Shown: positions 8,833-16,752, numbered from the stretch's first letter. The stretch is 26,042 nucleotides of DNA from F1-20-MAGs119 sp041164425 (GCA_041164425.1 JBEAPO010000041.1:1-26042); one strand, 5' to 3'. Made by a program: numbers and translations. Notes: generated by a model from the letters alone, not told the origin.

Positions 8833-9082
8833 AGACGTAGTCGACGGCGTCACGGACCGTCTTCAGGTCTTGCAGATCTTCGTCCTCGATACGGAAACCT
8901 GCGACGACGTCGGCGAGTTCTTCCTCGAGGGCCTCGACGAGCTCGATGAGTGCCAGCGAATCGGCGTCGAGATCATCGACGAATGACTGACCTTCGGAGA
9001 TTGCACCCGGATCGATTTCGAGGATCTCGGAGAGCTGGTCGCGAACGATCGCGAAGATGCCGGCCCGATCGATTGATGCCAT
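8807..9082 (-). CDS. acpP: Acyl carrier protein
   Basis: This small acidic carrier of 91 residues is predicted to be four helices. Its phosphopantetheine attachment serine is Ser42 in DDLDADSLALIELVEALEE. It carries acyl chains for fatty acid synthesis and supplies acyl-ACP to PlsX, encoded immediately upstream. A good ribosome site, AGGAGA, lies six bases before the ATG. The C-terminus runs into rnc. The N-terminal part (MASIDRAGIFAIVRDQL) is slightly longer than in E. coli AcpP. No dedicated fab genes are in the window, so it might serve either a type II system or a special lipid pathway. The plsX-acpP-rnc arrangement favours the main AcpP. Confidence 0.92.
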   Translation of the reverse strand: MASIDRAGIFAIVRDQLSEILEIDPGAISEGQSFVDDLDADSLALIELVEALEEELADVVAGFRIEDEDLQDLKTVRDAVDYVYGRVSSGS

Positions 9083-9114
9083 GTCTGTCTCCTGTGGTTT
9101 TTCGGCTGGGTGTT

Positions 9115-10134
9115 TCAGCGTCCGTCGCCTGCGGCATCGGATGCTTGCGAGATTAGACCGATTGCCGTGCGAATGGCTTCGACCATTCCCGAATCGACCA
9201 TTTCCTTCGCGACTTTGATGCCGTTCAGCATGGCGCGCGCAGACGACGAACCGTGCGAGATGATGCAGACCCCATCGACACCGAGGAGGATCGCGCCGCC
9301 ATAAGTATCGGGATCGAGTGACTCGTAAAGCGGCAACAATGCGGGAAGAAGTGCGTCGGCGTGAACCTTCAGGTCGGGACTCGAGCCAAACGCAGAGAAG
9401 AGCGCCTTGACCACCGTCTTCAGGCTTCCTTCGAGCGTCTTCAACACGACGTTTCCGGTGAAGCCGTCGGTGACGACTACGTCAACGTCAGGTGTCATGA
9501 TGTCGCGGCCCTCGACATTGCCGATGAAGTTGATTCCCGGCGCGACAGCAAGCAGTTCGTACGCCTCTTTGCGCAGGGTGTCACCCTTGCCCGGTTCTTC
9601 ACCGATGGACAAGAGTCCCACGCGCGGCCTGGCGATATCGAAACGTCGCTCGGCGTATATCGAGCCCATCACCGCGAACTGCACCAGCCAGTCGGCCTGC
9701 ACCTCTGCATTGGCCCCCGCGTCGAGCAGGACAGTCGGTGTATGGCCCGGCACGGGGATCGGCGTGGCGATGGCCGGCCGATTCACACCCTTCACTCGAC
9801 CCATGCGCAGGAGAGCCGAAGCCATGGTGGCACCCGTGTTTCCAGCGGAGATCATTGCCGATGCCTTGCCGTCACGTACGGCCTCGGCCGCCCGCACGAG
9901 CGTGGAATCTTTCTTGCGCCGAACGCCGCCCGCGGGGTCTTCGTCCATCGCGATGACCTCACTCGCGGGAATGACATCGAGAGAGGAAATGTCGACCGAA
10001 GTGAGACTGGCGAGATTTTCCGGCCCGACGAGCACGCAGGGAACGCCTGCCGCGACGGCGTCGAGTGTGCCCCTCAGGATTTCATCGGGCGCTTTGTCGC
10101 CGCCGAGTGCGTCGACCGCAACGGGAAGATTCAC
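9115..10134 (-). CDS. plsX: Phosphate acyltransferase PlsX
   Basis: PlsX converts acyl-ACP and phosphate to acyl-phosphate, the acyl donor for PlsY in the first step of phospholipid synthesis; it acts as a peripheral membrane enzyme. The 339 residues show the family opening VAVDALGGDKAPDEILRG, the central SAGNTGATMASALLRMGR segment and the downstream VVVTDGFTGNVVLKTLEG motif. The GTG start at 10134 is 9 bp after the rpmF stop; rpmF-plsX adjacency is very widespread in bacteria. It feeds the same acyl-phosphate pool as FakA, encoded at the head of this cluster. Length and motifs are normal. Confidence 0.97.
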   Translation of the reverse strand: MNLPVAVDALGGDKAPDEILRGTLDAVAAGVPCVLVGPENLASLTSVDISSLDVIPASEVIAMDEDPAGGVRRKKDSTLVRAAEAVRDGKASAMISAGNTGATMASALLRMGRVKGVNRPAIATPIPVPGHTPTVLLDAGANAEVQADWLVQFAVMGSIYAERRFDIARPRVGLLSIGEEPGKGDTLRKEAYELLAVAPGINFIGNVEGRDIMTPDVDVVVTDGFTGNVVLKTLEGSLKTVVKALFSAFGSSPDLKVHADALLPALLPLYESLDPDTYGGAILLGVDGVCIISHGSSSARAMLNGIKVAKEMVDSGMVEAIRTAIGLISQASDAAGDGR

Positions 10135-10143
10135 AGGGCGAGA

Positions 10144-10323
10144 TTAGGCGACTTCGACGGCGGTACGACCCTTGTACCAACCGCATCCGCCGCACACCAC
10201 GTGCGGCTTCTTCGCCGCGCCACAACGGGGGCACACGCTGCGCGAGGGAACTTCCATGCGCATGTTTGCGGACTTGCGGCTGTGGGTCTTTGCCTTCGAC
10301 TTCTTTTTCTTGGGTACAGCCAC
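10144..10323 (-). CDS. rpmF: 50S ribosomal protein L32 (zinc-binding form)
   Basis: This 59-residue protein opens with GTG and the typical AVPKKKKSKAKTHSRKS segment. It then has two CxxC pairs, CPRC and CGGC, about ten residues apart, which mark the zinc-binding type of L32. A ribosome site (GGAGA) precedes the GTG by about seven bases. The gene is too short for a 60-residue ORF cut-off and is easy to miss. It lies between the DUF177 gene and plsX, the order found in most actinomycetes and many other bacteria. Confidence 0.97.
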   Translation of the reverse strand: MAVPKKKKSKAKTHSRKSANMRMEVPSRSVCPRCGAAKKPHVVCGGCGWYKGRTAVEVA

Positions 10324-10358
10324 GATGGTCTCCGTTGGACGTCTTTCTCAGCCCCGAG

Positions 10359-10364
10359 AGGTTA
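10359..10364 (-). promoter_or_regulatory. Possible internal -10 element before rpmF
   Basis: The 96-bp gap between the DUF177 gene and rpmF contains TAACCT on the minus strand, about 35 nt before the rpmF GTG. It fits TANNNT but has no clear -35 partner. It could give rpmF-plsX-acpP extra transcription. This is weak evidence from a single short match. Confidence 0.25.
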
Positions 10365-10419
10365 TCGGCACGACGGGACTTTGCGCCCTCTCCCACGAAG
10401 GTAAGGCTGCAAGCACTCG

Positions 10420-10950
10420 CTAGCGGTCGTCGAGGCGGTCGCGCAGGGCGTCGAGGGCGGCCCACCGGGGGTCCGCGACACCGACCGCACAGCCGCAATC
10501 GGCTTCGGCCGGATCGGACTTGTCGGCCCCACAGACGGGGCAGAGCCCCGGACAATCCGCCCTGCAGAGTGCCGCATCGGGCAACGCCAGCAGAAGGTGC
10601 TCGCGCACCAGTGGCCCGAGAAGCAGCTGTTCGCCCTCCAACGGGTAGGCGTCGGGGTCGGTGATCTCGCGCTGAAACAACTCGATGATCTGAACCGACA
10701 GCGTGTCGCGCACATTCGACAGGCAACGGCGACACGTGTCGTGGAATTCGGCCGACACCGTTCCTCGCACCATGATCCCGGTGTTCGTCGACTCGAGATG
10801 GAAGGCAACGGGAACGTCTTGCCGCGCGATGCGTTCGTCGTCGAGATCGAGCAGGTCACTGTCGACGGCTACATCGATTTCCTTGACGTTGCCGACTCGA
10901 CGCAGCACCTCTGCGACGTTGACGACGAGACCTGAAAGTGGAGATGTCAC
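10420..10950 (-). CDS. YceD/DUF177 family protein
   Basis: This is the conserved partner gene of rpmF, tied to 23S rRNA and ribosome maturation in several bacteria, though the biochemical role is not settled. The 176 residues contain a beta-rich middle and the family motif DTCRRCLSNVRD. A C-terminal cysteine-rich segment follows (CRADCPGLCPVCGADKSDP and a later CGC), which probably binds zinc. I place the start at the GTG at 10950, 16 bp after the upstream stop. A GTG at 11004 would add 18 residues and overlap the upstream gene by 38 bp. Neither has a strong ribosome site. Mycobacteria show the same order: SepIVA gene, DUF177 gene, then rnc. Confidence 0.9.
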   Translation of the reverse strand: MTSPLSGLVVNVAEVLRRVGNVKEIDVAVDSDLLDLDDERIARQDVPVAFHLESTNTGIMVRGTVSAEFHDTCRRCLSNVRDTLSVQIIELFQREITDPDAYPLEGEQLLLGPLVREHLLLALPDAALCRADCPGLCPVCGADKSDPAEADCGCAVGVADPRWAALDALRDRLDDR

Positions 10951-10966
10951 GGCGACCGGCGCAACC

Positions 10967-11545
10967 TCAGAAACGGTCTTGATCGAAGAACCCCTGGATC
11001 TCACCCGAGGGATCCGTCGGCTGCGGTTCGTCGACCTCGGACCGATTCCCGATCGACAGACGCTGGCGGCCCGTGGCCACGGTCTTCATGAGACGGTCGA
11101 GCAGGATCTCGAAACTGCCGAGACGTTGGTCGAGAAAGTCCTCGGTTTCCATCCGAAGGCGGCGGGCATCGGCCTCGGCGTTTTCGACGACGGTTCTCGC
11201 GCGCGATTCGGCAGCGCGCACGACCTCGGTCCGTTGCACCATCCGCTCAGCCTGCACCCGCGCGGCCTCCATGATCTCCTCAGCCTCACGCCGGGCCTTG
11301 TTCACGAATTCCTGCTTCTCGCGCAACATCCAACGCGCTTGGCGCAATTCCTCGGGCAGACGCGTCAGGGCCTCGCCGATGATCTCGATGATTTCGTCGC
11401 GGTCGATGCGTGGCGTGCTGGACAGCGGCATGTTGGGGGCCGACGCGATGATGTCGAGCGCCCGACGCATGAACGCCTCGGCGTCGCCCATCTGCGGCTC
11501 GACGGGTTGCTCGTCGTAGTCGTCGTAACCGTCGTCGTACGTCAT
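10967..11545 (-). CDS. SepIVA-like DivIVA-family coiled-coil protein
   Basis: This 192-residue protein is mostly helical. It has an acidic Tyr/Asp-rich start (MTYDDGYDDYDEQPVEP), a helix around RIDRDEIIEIIGEALTRLP, then a long coiled coil of Arg/Glu/Ala heptads (EFVNKARREAEEIMEAARVQ). The C-terminal block includes ENAEADARRLRMETEDFLD and ends TVATGRQRLS. These segments resemble mycobacterial SepIVA (Rv2927c family), a septation factor, and the position next to DUF177 matches. The middle coiled coil is shorter than in mycobacteria (about 245 residues there). A longer open frame extends upstream to 11839, but the ATG at 11545 overlaps the coaD stop (ATGA) and has GGAG in front, so I chose it. 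Septation control is inferred by homology. Confidence 0.82.
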   Translation of the reverse strand: MTYDDGYDDYDEQPVEPQMGDAEAFMRRALDIIASAPNMPLSSTPRIDRDEIIEIIGEALTRLPEELRQARWMLREKQEFVNKARREAEEIMEAARVQAERMVQRTEVVRAAESRARTVVENAEADARRLRMETEDFLDQRLGSFEILLDRLMKTVATGRQRLSIGNRSEVDEPQPTDPSGEIQGFFDQDRF

Positions 11546-12027
11546 GAGAAGATCTCCTTCAGCGCCGCGGTGACATTGCTCGGCACCATCGACGAAGGGT
11601 CGCCACCATACTGCGCTATCTCGCGGACGAAGCGACTGCTGACTGACGAACGTTCGGGACTGCACGGCACGTACACCGTGGGAACACCCGCGACTGCGAG
11701 GTTGGTGTGCGCCATTTGCTGTTCGATTTCGAAGTCGCCCGAGTTGCGCAGGCCCTTCACGATGAAGTCGACGCCCTCGGCCTTGGCCGCATCGACGGCG
11801 AGACCCGGAAAGGCCTTGACCGAGAACTTGCCCGCACACGGGCCGTCGGCGAGTGCCCCGTTGATGAGGTGGACTCGCTGGTCGACGGTGAACACCCCGC
11901 CGTGCTTCTCGGGATTGTGGAGGATCGCAATGACCACGTGACCAAAGAGTCGGGTCGCCTGTTCGATCACGTCGACGTGACCGAGATGGATCGGGTCGAA
12001 ACTGCCCGGATAGAGGACTTTCGCCAT
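11542..12027 (-). CDS. coaD: Phosphopantetheine adenylyltransferase
   Basis: This enzyme carries out the penultimate step of coenzyme A synthesis: 4'-phosphopantetheine + ATP to dephospho-CoA. The 161 residues are typical length. The nucleotidyltransferase HxGH motif is in YPGSFDPIHLGH (His14, His17). The substrate loop VKGLRNSGDFEIEQQMAHTN and the C-terminal ERSSVSSRFVRE motif are complete. An in-frame GTG at 12057 would add ten residues and overlap rsmD by one base; the ATG at 12027 gives the canonical MAKVLYPGSFDP start. The rsmD-coaD pair is near universal in actinomycetes. The stop overlaps the start of the SepIVA-like gene. Confidence 0.97.
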   Translation of the reverse strand: MAKVLYPGSFDPIHLGHVDVIEQATRLFGHVVIAILHNPEKHGGVFTVDQRVHLINGALADGPCAGKFSVKAFPGLAVDAAKAEGVDFIVKGLRNSGDFEIEQQMAHTNLAVAGVPTVYVPCSPERSSVSSRFVREIAQYGGDPSSMVPSNVTAALKEIFS

Positions 12028-12056
12028 GCGCTCACAACGGTACAACCGACCGTTCA

Positions 12057-12641
12057 CTACCCGTCGGCAATTGCCCCGTTGCGGACGAAAAACCCCACCT
12101 TCGTGCGCCCATAGTCGCGTTGCCGGACCGACTTCCAGCCCTTCGGCGCCTCGTCGTGAACCGCTGCGCGGGCCTCGGTCTCGATCACGATCACGGCCGA
12201 CTCGGCCGTTGCGTCGGCAGCCGCGAAGACCTCGTTCCAGTGCGCAAAGCCGTACGGAGGGTCGACGAGGACGAGCGTTGCGTCAGCGAGTAACTCGCGA
12301 ACGCGAAGCGCCCCCGGCGAAGTCACGTCACGGACGATGTCGAGCGCCACTACCCGCGACGAATCGACGACGCCCAAGGATTCGATGTTGCCCTTCACCA
12401 CGCCCAGCGCGCGGCGATCGCTTTCGACGAACGTGCACCGCCGCGCACCGCGTGACAGCGCCTCGATACCTAACGCGCCAGAGCCGGCAAAAAGGTCGAC
12501 GACGACCGCGCCGTCGACGGCACCGAGGCTGCCAAGTGCATTGAACACCGCTTCGCGCACCTTGTCGGTCGTCGGGCGCGTTGCGTCACCGTCCGGCCCG
12601 TCGATTCGACGACCGCGCAATTCCCCGGCGACCACACGCAT
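12057..12641 (-). CDS. rsmD: 16S rRNA (guanine966-N2)-methyltransferase RsmD
   Basis: This S-adenosylmethionine-dependent enzyme methylates G966 of 16S rRNA. The 194 residues begin MRVVAGELRGRRI, followed by the RPTTDKVREAVFNAL helix. Motif I is VVDLFAGSGALGIEALSRGA (47-66), and the catalytic motif IV is DPPYG (127-131), the N6/N2-type variant of NPPY. Its ATG at 12641 is only 30 bp from the start of the divergent zinc-ribbon gene, so both promoters must be packed into that gap or overlap the neighbours. Downstream is coaD. Confidence 0.95.
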   Translation of the reverse strand: MRVVAGELRGRRIDGPDGDATRPTTDKVREAVFNALGSLGAVDGAVVVDLFAGSGALGIEALSRGARRCTFVESDRRALGVVKGNIESLGVVDSSRVVALDIVRDVTSPGALRVRELLADATLVLVDPPYGFAHWNEVFAAADATAESAVIVIETEARAAVHDEAPKGWKSVRQRDYGRTKVGFFVRNGAIADG

Positions 12642-12659
12642 GTCTGCAGTCTGTCAGGC

Positions 12660-12665
12660 AATAAT
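12660..12665 (+). promoter_or_regulatory. Putative -10 element of a leaderless promoter for the zinc-ribbon gene
   Basis: AATAAT differs from TATAAT at one position and ends six nt before the GTG at 12672. That spacing would put the transcript start at or next to the start codon. No ribosome site lies ahead of the GTG, which fits a leaderless message. No -35 is visible. On the opposite strand the same bases give GATTAT, about 20 nt upstream of rsmD. Confidence 0.4.
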
Positions 12666-12671
12666 CGAAGC

Positions 12672-12839
12672 GTGCAGCAACCACCCTCCGAGAGCATCTG
12701 TGTCGACTGTGGAGGAATTGCCCATTTGCTCACTCCCCCACGCGAGGACGGAACGTGGCTGACGGGCGACGTGGTCACCTACCGCTGCAGCGACTGTCGC
12801 GACCGATGGGACATCATCCTCGAAGATGATGACGTCTAG
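12672..12839 (+). CDS. Small zinc-ribbon protein (55 aa), unknown function
   Basis: The GTG-started frame encodes 55 residues: a short N-terminal tail, ICVDCGGIAHLL, a linker of polar residues (PPREDGTWLTGDV), then YRCSDCRDRWDIILEDDDV. Two CxxC pairs about 30 residues apart, each after a short beta-type stretch, are the signature of a rubredoxin-like or ribbon zinc knuckle. It is too short for a 60-residue ORF cut-off. It is oriented opposite to both neighbours: its start is 30 bp from the rsmD start and its stop overlaps the recG stop by four bases (12836-12839). The overlapping genes on either side leave no room for another reading. Codon use is like the rest of the window. I do not recognise a named family. 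Confidence 0.78.
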   Translation: MQQPPSESICVDCGGIAHLLTPPREDGTWLTGDVVTYRCSDCRDRWDIILEDDDV

Positions 12840-15025
12840 TTGCGCTCGATGAACTCCGCCTTCGCGTTCCCATCCGCATCGAGCTGCTCGATGAAGATAC
12901 GCACCTCGTCACGCAGGTCGGGATGGGATGCCAACGTCGTGTCGTCGCCGACGAGTTCGATTGCAACTGCGCGGGCCGCCTCGATGAGGTCGCGATCCCG
13001 CTTCAGCGAGGCGAGCCTGAGGTCGCCCCTTCCACTTTGACGACCGTCCATGATGGTGCCTTCGCCGCGCAACTGAAGATCGACCTCGGCCAATTCGAAT
13101 CCGTCGGTCGTCGCAACGAGTGCCTCGATGCGTGGCTTCATCTCCGCAATCATCTCCTCGTCGGACAAACGCGTTACGAGCCAGCACGTCGACGCTTTGG
13201 CTCCACGGCCGACACGTCCGCGCAACTGGTGCAGCTGGGCAATACCGAACCTGTCCGCATCGAGGATCACCATCTGCGTCGCATTGGGCACGTCGACACC
13301 GACCTCGATGACGGTCGTTGCAACGAGAACGTCGAGATCGCCGCGCCGGAACGACCCCATCACCAAGTCTTTCTCGGCCGACTTCATGCGACCGTGCATC
13401 AGACCGATGCGCAGGTTTGCGAGCTCACCACCTCCGAGCTCGGCAAACGTCGCCTCGGCCGATGCGACCTGGAGTTTTTCACTGTCCTCGATGAGCGGGC
13501 ACACGACGTACACCTGATCGCCTCTGGCGACGGCCGCGCGCACATCGGCCCACATGGCAGCGGTTTCTGAATCCCCCGCGACCGCGTGGGTGACGATCGG
13601 CGTGCGACCGGGCGGCAATACGTCGAGCACACTGACTTCGAGGTCGCCGAACATGGTGAGTGCCGCGGTTCGAGGGATCGGCGTTGCGGTCATCACCAAG
13701 GTGTCGGGGCGAATTTCGTAACGCTCGCGCAGGCGTGACCTTTGTTCGACTCCGAAACGGTGCTGTTCGTCGACCACCAGCGCGCCGAGCGACTTGAAAT
13801 CGATCCCCTTCTCGATGAGCGCATGCGTCCCGATTGCTATGTCGACGGAACCATCGGCCATGCCGGCGATGACCTTGCGGCGCTGTTCCCCCGTGACGCG
13901 ATTGGTCAAGAGTTCGACGCGAATCGGCCGATCACCGAACAAGTTTTCGGGGTCCGATACGACGAGGCCCTCGAGCAATCGTGTGACACCGGCGAAATGT
14001 TGCTCGGCCAGCACTTCCGTCGGCGCCATCAGCGCTCCTTGGTGACCGCCTTCGACCGCTGTCAGTAACGTCGCAACGGCGACAACTGTCTTGCCGCTTC
14101 CCACATCGCCCTGTAACAGCCTGTTCATCGGCACGATCTTCGACATGTCGGTTGTCACCTCGTCGATGACGCGCTGCTGCGCAGCAGTCAACGGGAACGC
14201 GAGGTTGTCGATGAACTGCCGCACGAAGCTTCCACGCGTCGAGTGCGCAATGCCCCGCGACATCTGTTCGACATGCTTCTTTTCGCGGACGAGATACGTC
14301 TGTAGGCGCAAGAGCTCGTCGAACGCCAGGCGACGCCGAGCTGTCTCCACATCGCTCACCGACGTCGGGAGATGGATCGCCCGCATCGCCTCGAAGCGTG
14401 GCGCGAAGCCGAGCTTCATGCGCACCGATTCGGGAAGCGGATCGGCGACGCCGCGTGGAGCACACCTGTTCAAAGCGACTTCGACCCACTTGGCCATCTC
14501 CCACGTCTTCACACCCTTGTCGCCGCTCTGCGGGTAGATGGGAACGATGCGCCCCGTACGGTCGCCGATCAGATCGACCACCGGATTCGTCATCTGCAAC
14601 GAGCCGCGGTACGTGTCGGGTTTTCCCCAAACCGAAATCGTGAGGCCCTCACGCAACTGACGCGTTCGCCACGGCTGGTTGAAGAACGTCAGGGTGAACT
14701 TGCCGGTTTCGTCGCCCACTCGCAGGGTGACGATCGAACGCCGGTTGCGCGTCGTGCGCGAGTCGATCGACAAGACGTCGACGACCACGAGAGCGATGGT
14801 GCCCGGGATGAGGTCGCGAACGCGACATTCCTGTGTGCGGTCGACCCAGCGCCGCGGGTAGTACATGAGCAGGTCGAGGACGTTCTTGACACCGAGCGCC
14901 TGCAAATCAGCCAGACGCTTTTCGCCGATGCCCTTGAAGTCGCCGAAACCCCTCGCCTGCAGTTCGGCGAATGTCAGCGGGCCGGTTCCCGACTGTTTCG
15001 CGGGGTCGGATTTCCTACTCGACAC
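12836..15025 (-). CDS. recG: ATP-dependent DNA helicase RecG
   Basis: RecG regresses stalled replication forks and processes branched DNA. From the GTG at 15025 it has 729 residues. An N-terminal helix-hairpin-helix and wedge (OB) domain comes first (GFGDFKGIGEKRLADLQALG ... DLLMYYPRRWVDR). The helicase core follows: Q-type LTAAQQRVIDEV, Walker A GDVGSGKT, Walker B VVDEQHRFGV (the DEQH form), MTATPIPRT, and motif VI LHQLRGRVGRG. A longer open frame reaches 15166, but those ~47 residues lie inside fakA in another frame and look like a shadow. The chosen GTG overlaps the fakA stop by 11 bp. fakA-recG adjacency is widespread in Gram-positive bacteria. Confidence 0.95.
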   Translation of the reverse strand: MSSRKSDPAKQSGTGPLTFAELQARGFGDFKGIGEKRLADLQALGVKNVLDLLMYYPRRWVDRTQECRVRDLIPGTIALVVVDVLSIDSRTTRNRRSIVTLRVGDETGKFTLTFFNQPWRTRQLREGLTISVWGKPDTYRGSLQMTNPVVDLIGDRTGRIVPIYPQSGDKGVKTWEMAKWVEVALNRCAPRGVADPLPESVRMKLGFAPRFEAMRAIHLPTSVSDVETARRRLAFDELLRLQTYLVREKKHVEQMSRGIAHSTRGSFVRQFIDNLAFPLTAAQQRVIDEVTTDMSKIVPMNRLLQGDVGSGKTVVAVATLLTAVEGGHQGALMAPTEVLAEQHFAGVTRLLEGLVVSDPENLFGDRPIRVELLTNRVTGEQRRKVIAGMADGSVDIAIGTHALIEKGIDFKSLGALVVDEQHRFGVEQRSRLRERYEIRPDTLVMTATPIPRTAALTMFGDLEVSVLDVLPPGRTPIVTHAVAGDSETAAMWADVRAAVARGDQVYVVCPLIEDSEKLQVASAEATFAELGGGELANLRIGLMHGRMKSAEKDLVMGSFRRGDLDVLVATTVIEVGVDVPNATQMVILDADRFGIAQLHQLRGRVGRGAKASTCWLVTRLSDEEMIAEMKPRIEALVATTDGFELAEVDLQLRGEGTIMDGRQSGRGDLRLASLKRDRDLIEAARAVAIELVGDDTTLASHPDLRDEVRIFIEQLDADGNAKAEFIERN

Positions 15026-16739
15026 CGAACAAGTATGGGTACAGCGGCTGGCCACCGTGGTGGACCTCGACCGTGATGGTGGGATGATGCTCTGCCATCC
15101 ATGCCGAGAGTTCCGCCGTCGTTTCCGCGGTGGCATCAGCACCGGCGAGGACCGTGAGGATCTCACGATCCTGCGTGATCAAGTGCTCGAGCAATTGGGT
15201 CGTTGCGGCGCGCCACGTTCCGCCGACGGCAACGATGCCGTCACCGCGCACGATGCCGATCCAGTCACCGGTTCGAATGGGACCGACATTGCTGTCGGTG
15301 TCGCGCACGGCCTGCGTGATTTCACCCGTCGCCACACTGGCCGCGGCGGCGCTCATCTCGCGCGCATTGTGTTCGGCGGATGCCTCGGGGTCGTAGAGGA
15401 CGAGCGATGCCAACGCTTCGGGCATCGAGCACGACGGCACGACCCGCACGTCTTTCTTGGTCAACTCCCCCACCTGATTGGCCACGGGAATGATGTTCTT
15501 GTTGTTCGGCAAGAGCACGATCTGGTTCGCGTTCATACGCTCGACAGCGTCCAGCAGTTCTGCCGTTGACGGGTTCAACGACTGACCGCCCGACACCACA
15601 CCGTGCACTCCGAGCTGTCCGAAGAGTTCGGCGATGCCGTCACCACTCGCCACTGCGACAACGGCGCACGTGACGGGCGGCAGCGAACTCGAGTGCGACC
15701 CGCCCTGGCGCGGATCGCGCGCGGGATGCACGACGTCGCCGGCTTCGACCCCGAGTTCGGCCTCGCGCTTCGCGTGTTCGTCAGCGACTTCCTCGAAGAG
15801 ATCGGTGACGCGGATCGCGCGCGGACGACCACCGAGTTCGAGTGGCGCCTCGATGGCTGCGCCGATGTCGTTCGTGTGGATGTGGCAGTTGTAGAGGCCA
15901 TCGCCACCGACCACGACGATTGAGTCCCCGATTCGACCCCACGCCTCCATGAACGCGCCATGCTGCGCGTCGACAAGGTCGAGGAGAAACATCACCTCGT
16001 AGCGCAGTTCGCTCACGTCGACGCCGTCGTCGGACGATCGATGCGCGACCGATTCGAGCGCGTCGAGGTCGGGACCGGCAGAGTCGTCGGGTTCCGGCAA
16101 CGGCTCCCCCGCGACCACGTGCAGAAACGCATCGAGCAAGAGGAGAAAGCCCGCGCCGCCCGCATCGACTACGCCGGCCTGCTTCAACACGGGCAACATC
16201 TCGGGTGTGCGTCGCAGCGCATCACCACCGGCCGCGCGTGCCGCACGAAGCACGTCCGCGAGATTGCCCCCCGCCGCGGCACCCGCGACGGATGCTTCCG
16301 CCGACTCGCGCACCACCGTGAGAATGGTTCCCTCCACCGGCTTGAGCACCGCTTTGTAGGCGGACGCCGATGCCGCGCTCAGGCCATCGGCCAGCGATGA
16401 CGCCGTGACCCCCGTGTCGGGCGCCGATGCGCAGGAGGCCGAGAGGCCGCGCAGCACTTGCGACAGGATGACACCGCTGTTTCCGCGTGCACCCATGAGG
16501 GCACCGTGGCTGATTCCACCACATACCGTCTCGAACGAAAGACCGGCCTTGGCGACCCGGTCATCGACTTCGGCGACGACTGCGTCGAGGGTGCGTGCCA
16601 TGTTCGTTCCGGTGTCACCGTCGGGTACCGGATAGACGTTCAATCGGTTGATCGCGGACTGATGGCGCCGGATCGTCTCTCGGAATGTTGCGATGACGTC
16701 ACGGATTTGCTCTGCGGAGAGCCGGTCGGGGCCAGGCAC
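15015..16739 (-). CDS. fakA: DAK2-domain fatty acid kinase catalytic subunit (FakA/YloV family)
   Basis: FakA phosphorylates fatty acids bound to a FakB protein, giving acyl-phosphate for phospholipid synthesis. The 574 residues contain an N-terminal Dak2 nucleotide-binding domain (about 10-205). Its motif LNVYPVPDGDTGTNM supplies the magnesium-binding aspartates, and SHGALMGARGNSGVILSQ and VVDAGGAGFLLLLDA follow. A central domain comes next (YEVMFLLDL ... GDGLYNCHIHTND). The C-terminal DegV-like/DUF1949-type half includes VVSGGQSLNPSTAELLDAV and LLPNNKNII. The GTG start has no leader ribosome site but has TACCAT 7 nt upstream. No FakB is in the window. The usual Asp23/YloU neighbour between rpmB and fakA is also absent. 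Confidence 0.92.
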   Translation of the reverse strand: MPGPDRLSAEQIRDVIATFRETIRRHQSAINRLNVYPVPDGDTGTNMARTLDAVVAEVDDRVAKAGLSFETVCGGISHGALMGARGNSGVILSQVLRGLSASCASAPDTGVTASSLADGLSAASASAYKAVLKPVEGTILTVVRESAEASVAGAAAGGNLADVLRAARAAGGDALRRTPEMLPVLKQAGVVDAGGAGFLLLLDAFLHVVAGEPLPEPDDSAGPDLDALESVAHRSSDDGVDVSELRYEVMFLLDLVDAQHGAFMEAWGRIGDSIVVVGGDGLYNCHIHTNDIGAAIEAPLELGGRPRAIRVTDLFEEVADEHAKREAELGVEAGDVVHPARDPRQGGSHSSSLPPVTCAVVAVASGDGIAELFGQLGVHGVVSGGQSLNPSTAELLDAVERMNANQIVLLPNNKNIIPVANQVGELTKKDVRVVPSCSMPEALASLVLYDPEASAEHNAREMSAAAASVATGEITQAVRDTDSNVGPIRTGDWIGIVRGDGIVAVGGTWRAATTQLLEHLITQDREILTVLAGADATAETTAELSAWMAEHHPTITVEVHHGGQPLYPYLFGVE

Positions 16740-16746
16740 GTTTCAA

Positions 16747-16752
16747 ATGGTA
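16747..16752 (-). promoter_or_regulatory. Putative -10 of leaderless fakA promoter
   Basis: Read on the minus strand, TACCAT (TANNNT) ends seven nt before the fakA GTG with no ribosome site between. This puts the likely transcript start at the start codon. The 121-bp divergent gap also holds the rpmB promoter on the other strand. A -35 is not clear. Confidence 0.45.

Noticed and set aside
10703..11941. A 412-codon plus-strand frame over the DUF177, SepIVA-like and coaD genes
   Set aside because: It crosses three genes with clear family motifs on the other strand and has no plausible promoter or domain.
15026..15166. An N-terminal extension of recG to 15166
   Set aside because: It lies entirely in fakA in another frame and is Ser/Arg-rich. 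The GTG at 15025 gives a normal RecG N-terminus.
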